A DNA stretch of 23,829 nt from positions 1 to 23,829 of the forward strand of contig JAKEIB010000361.1 in NCBI GenBank assembly GCA_022614705.1, in the 5' to 3' direction. Below are positions 6,927 to 14,100 of the stretch, in pieces. A model generated the notes under the pieces. It saw nothing but the letters and a program-made list of their open reading frames with translations. It was not told the origin of the DNA and searched no databases. The position numbers were made by a program, and so were the translations under genes. Position 1 is the stretch's first letter. The number at the start of each line of letters is the position of its first letter. The DNA comes from Planctomycetota bacterium (GTDB taxonomy: Bacteria > Planctomycetota > Planctomycetia > Pirellulales > Lacipirellulaceae).

Positions 6927-8078
6927 ATGACCAAAATCAAAACAGGCATCATCGGAACCGGTTTCATCGGTCCTGCGCATGTTGAGGCGTTGCGACGACT
7001 TGGATTTGTGGAAGTGGCAGCCGTGGCCGAGCGTGGGCCGGAGCTTGCGCAAGCGAAGGCCGATCAGCTCTCGATCCCTAAGGCGTATGGCGACTACCGG
7101 CAGTTGCTGGCCGACCCCGAGATTCAGGTCATCCACAACTGCACGCCCAATCATTTGCACTTCGCCATCAACAAGGAAATCCTGGCCGCGAAGAAGCACG
7201 TCATTTCCGAAAAACCGCTGGCGATGAACTCTGGCGAGTCGCGCGAGTTGGTGCGGCTGGCGAAGGAGGCGGGCGTAGTGCATGCGGTTGACTTTAACTA
7301 CCGCTACATGCCGCTGGTGCAGCAGGCGCACCAGATGTGCCAGGCCGCGGGCGACGTGGGCCGGATCTATGCCGTGCACGGCTCGTACCTGCAGGATTGG
7401 CTGCTTCTGGAAAACGACTGGAACTGGCGACTCGTGCCCGAACTGAGCGGCGACTCGCGGGCGGTGGCCGACGTCGGCAGCCATTGGTGCGACCTCGTGC
7501 AGTTCATCACGGGCATGAAAATCGTGCGCGTGATGGCCGACCTGGTGACAATTCACCCAGTGCGCAAACGGCCGAAGGTCGAAGTCGAAACGTACGCCGG
7601 CAAAGTGCTGCGGCCCGAGGATATGGAAGACGTGCCGATCAACACGGAAGACTACGGCTCGATCCTGCTGGAGTTCGACACGGGCGCGCACGGTTCGCTC
7701 ACCGTGAACCAATGCGCGGCCGGGCGCAAAAATCGGCTGTATTTCGAAATCGATGGCAGCAAATGTGCGATCGTTTGGAACCAGGAGCGGCCGAACGAGC
7801 TGTGGGTCGGCCGGCGCGACGGACCAAATCAAACAATCATGAAAGACCCCAGCCTGCTCTACCCGGCCGCCCGCGAATACGCCCACTACCCGGGCGGCCA
7901 CAACGAAGGCTACCCCGACGGCCCCAAAAACTTCTTCCGCAACGTATACGGCTTTATCGCCGGCGTGCGCCCCGGTGGCGACTTCTCCACATTCGTCGAC
8001 GGCCACAACGAGATCGCGATTTGCGACGCGGTGCTGAGGAGCTCGCGCGAGCGCAAGTGGGTGGATGTGGAATACTGA
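6927..8078 (+). CDS. Gfo/Idh/MocA family oxidoreductase (paralogue 2)
   Basis: A 383-residue oxidoreductase with a canonical Rossmann motif GIIGTGFIG at residues 7-15. EKP of HVISEKPLAMN lies near residues 95-97. A DVGSHWCDLVQFITG segment near 182-196 carries the catalytic-type histidine. The C-terminal alpha/beta domain is complete, and the length matches the family. It shares NFNYR/DFNYRYMP-like and YLQDWLL blocks with the protein at 4490-5653. The gene follows a small membrane protein gene by 63 bp and precedes a second one by 3 bp, suggesting cotranscription. The ribosome binding site is weak. The substrate is not identifiable; a sugar or sugar derivative is the family expectation. Confidence 0.92.
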   Translation: MTKIKTGIIGTGFIGPAHVEALRRLGFVEVAAVAERGPELAQAKADQLSIPKAYGDYRQLLADPEIQVIHNCTPNHLHFAINKEILAAKKHVISEKPLAMNSGESRELVRLAKEAGVVHAVDFNYRYMPLVQQAHQMCQAAGDVGRIYAVHGSYLQDWLLLENDWNWRLVPELSGDSRAVADVGSHWCDLVQFITGMKIVRVMADLVTIHPVRKRPKVEVETYAGKVLRPEDMEDVPINTEDYGSILLEFDTGAHGSLTVNQCAAGRKNRLYFEIDGSKCAIVWNQERPNELWVGRRDGPNQTIMKDPSLLYPAAREYAHYPGGHNEGYPDGPKNFFRNVYGFIAGVRPGGDFSTFVDGHNEIAICDAVLRSSRERKWVDVEY

Positions 8079-8081
8079 AGC

Positions 8082-8588
8082 ATGGCCTCGATGCGATTTT
8101 CAATAAGGACGCTGCTGATCATCACGACATTCGTGGCCGTGAGTTGCGTTGCACTCGTCTACTCGAACGCATTCTTGGCAACGTATATGACAACCGGTGC
8201 ATTCGTATGTTGTTGTTTTGGGATACTCGCGGCTTCTCTCCGGCACAATCGGCCACGGGCATTCTGGATTGGCTTTGCAGTCTTTGGCTCAGCGTACTTT
8301 TGGTTCTCAATGAATGAACATGAGATTGATCCACGCGGGTATGGCGCAATCGTGACTCTCCAGTCTTCGGACCTCGTTGTTGAACCGCGGATGGCTACGA
8401 CAAAGTTGTTGCTTTGGTTGTATCCGTATGATGCAGGAGCTTTAGCCGATGCGTCAGGGAATTTCATCTATGGCAAGGCGAGATATCTCGTCGAGATCGG
8501 ACACGCGATTTTTACGGTGCTGTTCGCGGTTATTGGCGGATGGATTGGAACTTGGTTGTACGCTCGCGAAACTGCCTTACGCAGTTGA
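8082..8588 (+). CDS. Small membrane protein of the 'SLRTLL' type (paralogue 2)
   Basis: A 168-residue protein starting MASMRFSIRTLLIITTFVAV, with a hydrophobic helix near residues 10-28, others near 33-50 and 58-75, and a final one near 143-160. It is a paralogue of the protein at 6351-6863: both have an RTLL leader, an (R)A(Y/F)W(V/I)GF block, a variable outer region and a GH...GG terminal helix. It starts 3 bp after the oxidoreductase stop codon and is almost certainly cotranscribed with it. An ATG at 8091 is an alternative start. The function is unknown; placement beside an oxidoreductase does not itself imply an interaction. Confidence 0.78.
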   Translation: MASMRFSIRTLLIITTFVAVSCVALVYSNAFLATYMTTGAFVCCCFGILAASLRHNRPRAFWIGFAVFGSAYFWFSMNEHEIDPRGYGAIVTLQSSDLVVEPRMATTKLLLWLYPYDAGALADASGNFIYGKARYLVEIGHAIFTVLFAVIGGWIGTWLYARETALRS

Positions 8589-8694
8589 TGAAGTGACGTC
8601 ACGGTTATTGCAGCTGCGCGTTTGCAGCCTTCCTGCTGCGGTGGTATGCTTGGATCAGTGATCCACGCGTAGGCGATAAGGAAAAACTCATTCT

Positions 8695-8898
8695 ATGTTG
8701 CGACTCGAAGTCGAACGCGAAGATGACGGCCGTTGGCTCGCTGAGGTCGTCGATCTACCCGGCGTTCTTGCGTACGGTCAATCGCGCGACGAGGCCGTCG
8801 AGCGAGCCAAGGCGCTGTCGTTGCGCGTGTTAGCGGATCGTTTGGAGCACGGCGAGGAAGTGCCCGAAATGGGCGATGTTTTCGCGGTGCAGCCGTGA
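8695..8898 (+). CDS. HicB-like antitoxin (short form)
   Basis: A 67-residue protein matching the partial RNase H-like fold of HicB antitoxins: the RLEVEREDDGRWLAEVVDLPGV start, the AYGQSRDEAVERAKAL helix and a C-terminal acidic tail. Full HicB proteins usually add a ribbon-helix-helix or helix-turn-helix domain; none is present, so autoregulation would need another factor or be lost. Its GTGA overlap with the next gene indicates translational coupling, and the pair forms a HicBA-type toxin-antitoxin unit. The antitoxin-first order is opposite to the classical hicAB arrangement. Confidence 0.82.
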   Translation: MLRLEVEREDDGRWLAEVVDLPGVLAYGQSRDEAVERAKALSLRVLADRLEHGEEVPEMGDVFAVQP

Positions 8899-9107
8899 GC
8901 CGCTGGCCCGCGACCAAAGCGAAACGCGTCTTGGCCGCGCTGTTGCGCATCGGCTGGTCGATCAAACGGCAGAGCGGATCGCACCGAGTTCTTGAGCGTG
9001 CGGGCCATCCCGATTACATTTTCGCGTTTCACGATAACGACGAGATCGGTCCAAAAATGCTGGCTCGCATCGCGAAGCATACCGGACTGACGCCGGACGA
9101 CCTGTAA
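8895..9107 (+). CDS. HicA-like toxin (mRNA interferase)
   Basis: A 70-residue protein with the double-stranded-RNA-binding-like fold of HicA/YcfA toxins. KRQSGSHRVLERAG carries the conserved GSH with the catalytic histidine, and the N-terminal K..RVL.ALLRIGW and C-terminal IGPKMLARIAKHTGLT elements match the family. HicA cleaves mRNA and is neutralised by HicB. The start is GTG at 8895, within the GTGA overlap with the antitoxin stop. A weak stem (9122-9126 with 9134-9138) followed by CTGTTTT lies after the gene and might terminate transcription. Confidence 0.85.
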   Translation: MSRWPATKAKRVLAALLRIGWSIKRQSGSHRVLERAGHPDYIFAFHDNDEIGPKMLARIAKHTGLTPDDL

Positions 9108-9177
9108 TGGCGCGAGCCCCGGCGACGCGTAATGTCGCGGCTGTTTTGTGGCGCTCTATTGATCTAGACTGTTTTTC

Positions 9178-9189
9178 AGTCGGCCGACT
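9178..9189. repeat. 12-bp perfect palindrome upstream of GT2-FkbM gene
   Basis: AGTCGGCCGACT reads the same on both strands and lies about 60 bp before the start codon. A small hairpin, GACTG-TTTTT-CAGTC, overlaps its left side. It could be an operator or part of a terminator for the toxin-antitoxin unit. No second copy was seen near it. Confidence 0.35.
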
Positions 9190-9248
9190 ACACTGCGTGC
9201 TAGCATTATCGCTATTTCCGCCCGTGCGTTGCCAAGGAGGGCGCGCCG

Positions 9249-10946
9249 ATGTCGAACCGACTCACGGTGATCATTCCGTGTAAGGACGAGCGCGAGCACA
9301 TTCGCGCGTGCATCTTGTCGGCGCAACAGGTGGCCGATGAGGTTCTCGTCGCCGATTCGGGTTCGACGGACGGCACGCTGGAAACCGCCCGCGAGTTCGG
9401 CTGCCGCATCATTGAGCGCGAGTATCGCACATCGGGCGATTTCAAAAATTGGGCGATTCCGCAGGCGGCGCACGAATGGGTGCTTATCCTCGATGCGGAC
9501 GAGCGCGTAACTCCCGCGTTGGCCGACGAGATTCGCGCCGTGCTGGCCGCGCCGCAGCACGACGGTTATTGGATTTATCGCCGCAATCATTTCCTGGGCC
9601 ATCCGATTCGCTTCGGCCCGTGGAGCAATGACCGCTGCCTGCGGCTGTTTCGACGCGACTTGGGGCGATACGTCGGCCCCACGGATCACGCCGAAGTCGA
9701 ATTGAGCAGCGGCACGGTTGGCCGGCTGCGCGAGAGGATGACGCATTACACGTGCGCGTCCTATGCACAATACCTTCCAAAACTCTCACGATATGCCGAC
9801 GTGCAGTCGCAAATCTGGCTCGCCGAAGGTCGTCGCACACATTGGGGACAACTGCTCTTCCGTTTCCCGCTGCGGTTCTTCCAAGGCTACGTGCTGCGGC
9901 TTGGCGTTTTGGACGGCACAGCCGGACTGCAAGTGTGCGCACTGGTCGCATACATGTCGTGGTTGAAGCATTCCTACTTGTGGCAGTTGCAGAATGCACG
10001 CGATTGGCGTGAGCTGGAGTGCAGTTCCTTACAAGTGACCGGCGAGCCGCCTGGACCCGCTATCGCGAGTGCCCCGTCCCGGCAGGATGAACCCTCCGGC
10101 TCGCTGAGCATTTCTACCACTTCAGACGCCGATAAAACCCAACGACGAACGTTGCGAGCACTTCGTCATCGATGGACGCCGCACTGGCTTCGGACCGATG
10201 CGCGGCGGCACTGGCGGAACGTCGCCTTTCGTCACATCGGCATCCAGCGCTGCCATACCCCGCCGATCATCACGCGCGAGCCGGCGCTCACGGTTCGCAG
10301 TTGCCTGCCGTTCGTGCTGAGTCACGAACTGCTGCAGAACCCGCGGCTCACGTTCATGCAAATCGGCGCGTTCGACGGCGCCCAAGACGACGACCTGCGC
10401 GAGCTTGTTGAGAAGCACAAGCTCCGCGGCGTGCTCGTCGAGCCGCAGCCGGCCGCGTTTGCCCGGCTCGAGCGCACTTACCGGGATCAACCACAGGTGA
10501 CGTTACTCCGGGCGGCGATTGCGGAGCAAGAGGGGACGCGGGCGCTGTTTTGCAAACGCGGCGAAGCGTCGATGGTCGCGTCGTTCGATCGTGAACACTT
10601 GCGCCGACACAACGTGCCCGATCATGAGATCGTTACGCAACAAGTCGCATGTCACACCGTGGAGAGCGCGCTGCGAGCCGCCGGGCTGTCACACATCAAT
10701 CTACTTCAAATCGACGCCGAGGGCTACGATTGGCCGATTATTCGTTCGATCGATTTCTCGCAGCTGCGGCCACACATTCTGCGGTTCGAGTATCGTCACA
10801 TGCGGGCCGTCGACGCGGACGCCTGCCTTTCTCAACTGGCGGATCTCGGCTACCGATTCGTCGTCGAATCGCGCGATATCATCGCGCACCTCGACGCCAC
10901 GCGCGCACAATCTCGGTTGCAATTCGACCGCCGAGCAAGCGCCTGA
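9249..10946 (+). CDS. GT2 glycosyltransferase fused to FkbM-type methyltransferase
   Basis: A 565-residue two-domain protein. Residues of about 5-250 form a family-2 glycosyltransferase of the WaaE/KdtX-like group: TVIIPCKDEREHIRAC at the nucleotide-sugar site, LILDADERV (Asp82 and Asp84) as metal-binding DxD, and WSNDRCLRLFRRD further on. Residues of about 365-550 form an FkbM methyltransferase: MQIGAFDGAQDD binds SAM, GVLVEPQPAAF follows, and LLQIDAEGYDWPII is the signature aspartate block. The roughly 110-residue linker between them contains a palindromic repeat (10042-10104). A strong AAGGAGG precedes the ATG by eight bases. The likely role is transfer and O-methylation of a sugar on a surface glycan or a secondary metabolite. 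The PKS begins about 250 bp downstream, so glycosylating its product is possible but unproven. Confidence 0.9.
   Translation: MSNRLTVIIPCKDEREHIRACILSAQQVADEVLVADSGSTDGTLETAREFGCRIIEREYRTSGDFKNWAIPQAAHEWVLILDADERVTPALADEIRAVLAAPQHDGYWIYRRNHFLGHPIRFGPWSNDRCLRLFRRDLGRYVGPTDHAEVELSSGTVGRLRERMTHYTCASYAQYLPKLSRYADVQSQIWLAEGRRTHWGQLLFRFPLRFFQGYVLRLGVLDGTAGLQVCALVAYMSWLKHSYLWQLQNARDWRELECSSLQVTGEPPGPAIASAPSRQDEPSGSLSISTTSDADKTQRRTLRALRHRWTPHWLRTDARRHWRNVAFRHIGIQRCHTPPIITREPALTVRSCLPFVLSHELLQNPRLTFMQIGAFDGAQDDDLRELVEKHKLRGVLVEPQPAAFARLERTYRDQPQVTLLRAAIAEQEGTRALFCKRGEASMVASFDREHLRRHNVPDHEIVTQQVACHTVESALRAAGLSHINLLQIDAEGYDWPIIRSIDFSQLRPHILRFEYRHMRAVDADACLSQLADLGYRFVVESRDIIAHLDATRAQSRLQFDRRASA
10042..10104. 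repeat. Inverted-repeat element in the GT2-FkbM linker
   Basis: The ends GCGAGCCG (10042-10049) and CGGCTCGC (10097-10104) are exact inverted repeats around a 47-base centre. The centre is translated in frame as Pro/Ser-rich linker sequence (PPGPAIASAPSRQDEPSG). The GCGAGCCG end matches the start of the hairpin repeats at 508 and 4228, suggesting related families. Confidence 0.7.
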
Positions 10947-11192
10947 GAAAACGAACATGGGTGGGACGCCCTGAGTCCTCCAAAGGCGTGGCGGGTCGAA
11001 ACCTCGCGGCATTCCACGCCCATCGCCGAGCCTCTGGGCGTGCCACCCGTTGATACAAAACGCCTGTTCTTCTGCGGCCGCGACGGCCCGTCACTTGCGT
11101 GGACGCGGCCAGTCAAATACCTTGGAAGTTTTTGATAAATTGCCGTCAAAACGCGGGGCGTGGCGGCTTACTCATCCCCTCGAGCACCTGCA
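10947..11192. other. Intergenic region upstream of the PKS
   Basis: This 246-bp gap holds a palindromic repeat at 10959-11048. The remaining roughly 140 bases must contain any PKS promoter. An AT-richer patch (TTTTTGATAAATTG) lies near 11129-11142, but no convincing -35/-10 pair is visible. The ribosome binding site before the ATG at 11193 is weak. Confidence 0.5.
10959..11048. repeat. Inverted-repeat element between GT2-FkbM and PKS genes
   Basis: Outer arms 10959-10971 and 11036-11048 (GGGTGGGACGCCC and GGGCGTGCCACCC) match at 12 of 13 positions. Inner arms GGCGTGG (10985-10991) and CCACGCC (11014-11020) are perfect. The nested pairing marks it as a REP/MITE-like element. It could also end the upstream transcript, although no T-run follows. 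Confidence 0.75.
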
Positions 11193-14100
11193 ATGAGCGA
11201 TCTCGCGCAACGACTTGCCAGCTTGTCGCCCGCCCAGCGACAGTTGTTAGAGCAGCGGCTAACGCAGGCACGTCCGCCCGCCGCGGAGCCGATCGCCATT
11301 GTGGGAATGGCTTGCCGCTTTCCAGGCGCGCCCGACCTTGGCGCCTATTGGCAATTGATCCACGACGCCGCGAGCGCCGTCAGCGAGGTGCCGCCCGATC
11401 GTTGGAACGCCGACGAGTTTTATGATCCGTCGGGCGAGGCGCCCGGCAAGATGTCGGTGCGGTGGGCGGCGCTCATCGAAAATCCGGACCAGTTCGACCC
11501 ACAATTCTTCGGCATCACGCCACGCGAAGCGGCGCGGATGGACCCGCAGCAGCGGCTGCTTTTGGAAGTCGCGTGGGAAGCGATGGAAAACGCGGGCTTG
11601 CCGGCCGACCAGTTGGCCGGCACCCGGACCGGCGTATTCGTCGGCATCGGCGGCACCGACTACACGAAGGTTTCGATTCCATACGACGACTATTATCGAA
11701 AGATCGACGCCCACCTGGGCACCGGCAACGCACTATCGATCGCCGCCAATCGTCTGTCGTACATCTTCGATTTTCATGGCCCGAGCGCGGCGGTCGACAC
11801 GGCGTGCAGCAGCTCGTCGCTGGCGATCCACTTTGCGGTCGAGAGTTTACGCCGCGGCGAATCGGACGCGGCGCTCGCCGGCGGCGTGAACATGATCCTC
11901 ACGCCGGAGACCACGATCGCTTTTTCCAAAGCGCGGATGCTTTCGGCCAGCGGCAAGTGCCGGCCGTTCGACGCCAGCGCCGATGGCTACGTGCGCGGCG
12001 AAGGCTGTGGGCTCGTGCTGTTGAAGCGACTGGCGGACGCACGGCGCGACGGCGACACGATACTTGCCGTGCTGCGGGCAACCAGCGTTAATCAAGACGG
12101 ACGCACGTCGGGGATCAGCGCCCCAAACAGCCAGTCGCAAACAGCATGTATTCGGGCCGCGCTCAAGCAGGCCGGCATATCGGCCGACGACGTGAGTTAC
12201 GTCGAAGCGCACGGCACGGGCACGTCCCTCGGCGACCCGATCGAGATGCAAGCGCTGACGGAGATTTTTGCCGCGCATCCGGAACATGTGGACGAGTCTC
12301 TCCGAGACTCGAAAATGGCAGTCTCGGAGAGACTGCCCCACATGCGACCATGTTATGTCTCCAGCGTGAAGGCCAACGTCGGCCACATGGAAACGGTGTC
12401 CGGCGTGGCGAGTCTCATTAAAGTCGTGCTCATGATGCAGCACGATGAAATCGCTCCGCAGGCGAATTTCGAGACGCTCAACCCGCACATCAACCTGGCC
12501 AGCACGCGAGTAACAATCCCCACCAAACACATTACCTGGCCGCGCGGCAACGGAGTACGAACGGCCGGCGTCAGCTCATTCGGCTTCGGCGGCACAAACA
12601 CGCACTTGATCGTGGAGTCGCCCACCGAGACTGCGGCAGCTTCCGCCGCGCCGTCCTCGAGCGATCGCCCGCTGTATTTGCTGAAACTGTCCGCGAAGAG
12701 CGAAGCGGCTCTCGCACAGCAAGCAGAACAGTTGGCCAATGATTTGGAGCTGCGACACGAACTAGACGTGGCCGACGTTTGCTGGTCGGCGAACACCGGC
12801 CGCTCCGACTTCAATTACCGTGCGGCTGTGGCGGCCAACGACGCCGCTCAATTGCAGCAACGGCTGAGATCGTTGACCGGCGAGAAGGCGGATGCGGCGG
12901 GCGTGAAACGCGGCACGGTGCGTGCGCTCGGTCGCCCCACCGTTGCCATGCTGTTCACCGGTCAGGGTGCGCAGTACGTCGGAATGGGCCGCGGGCTGTA
13001 CGACACCCAGCCCGTCTTCCGGCGCGCGTTGGATGAGTGCGACGCCATCCTGAAGGAAATGTGGGACGGCGAATCGCTGCTCGAGATTCTCTTTGCGGCC
13101 GAACGGGCGCAGACGTCGAAAGATACGAACTCGCGGCTGAACCAGACTCGATACACGCAACCGGCACTGTTCGCTTTGGAGTACGCGCTCGCACAACTGT
13201 GGGCCTCGTGGGGAGTCGTGCCGGACATCGTGTTGGGCCATAGCGTGGGCGAGTACGCGGCTGCGTGCGTGGCGGGCGTGATGAGCCTCCGCGACGGGCT
13301 CGCGCTGATCGCCGAGCGGGCGCGGCTGATGCAAAACGTGCGGCGGCACGGCAAGATGACCGTGATTTTTGCTTCGCCCGATCGCGTCGCGAACGCCATC
13401 AAGTCCGCGGGCGGCAATGTCGTGATTGCGGTGATCAACGGCCCGGAGAATACAGTCCTCTCGGGCGACGCGGCGTCCGTCGACGGCCTGAGCGCGTCGT
13501 TCGAGGCCGCGGGTATACAAGTACGGCCGCTGAATGTGTCGCATGCGTTTCACTCCCCGTTGATGGACGAGATGCTGAACGAGTTCGAAGCGTTTGCCTC
13601 GCGCATCAACTTCCAGAAACCGCGGCTGCCGTTTGCGGCCAATCTCACGGGTCAACTGATGACCGAGGCGCCGACGGCCCGTTATTGGCGCGATCACTTG
13701 CGAAACACGGTGCAGTTCGCGGAAGGCATGAACCGCATCGCCGAAGCGCGGCCGACAATGATCATCGAGATCGGCCCTTCGGCCAGTTTACTCGGGATGG
13801 GCCGCCGCTGCCTGCCGAAACTCGACGCGGCGTGGCTGCCGTCGCTACGAGAAGGACAGGACGACTGGCCCGTGCTCGCGGCGAGCGTGAGCGAATACTA
13901 CGTGCGCGGCGGGCAGGTGGATTGGCGCGGCTGGGACAAGCCCTGGCAACGGAAGCGATTGCTGCTGCCGACGTATCCCTTCCAGCGGTCGCGGCATTGG
14001 TTCAATCTCGATCCTGCGCTCCGCCGCGCTTATGGCGGCGATGTCGAGTCGAATGCCGCAGTTTCAGCACCGGCCGGAAAGGGTTCGCATCCGCTGCTCG

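Noticed and set aside
6924..8006. 360-residue minus-strand frame opposite the second oxidoreductase
   Set aside because: No domain is recognisable, and the opposite strand encodes a full Gfo/Idh/MocA protein with intact motifs.
11160..11192. GTG start adding 11 residues to the PKS
   Set aside because: MSDLAQRLASLSPAQ at the ATG is a typical PKS N-terminus, and the extra residues (AAYSSPRAPA) look like untranslated leader.
12762..13697. 311-residue minus-strand frame opposite the PKS AT domain
   Set aside because: A shadow frame rich in Arg and His; the plus strand has complete AT motifs.
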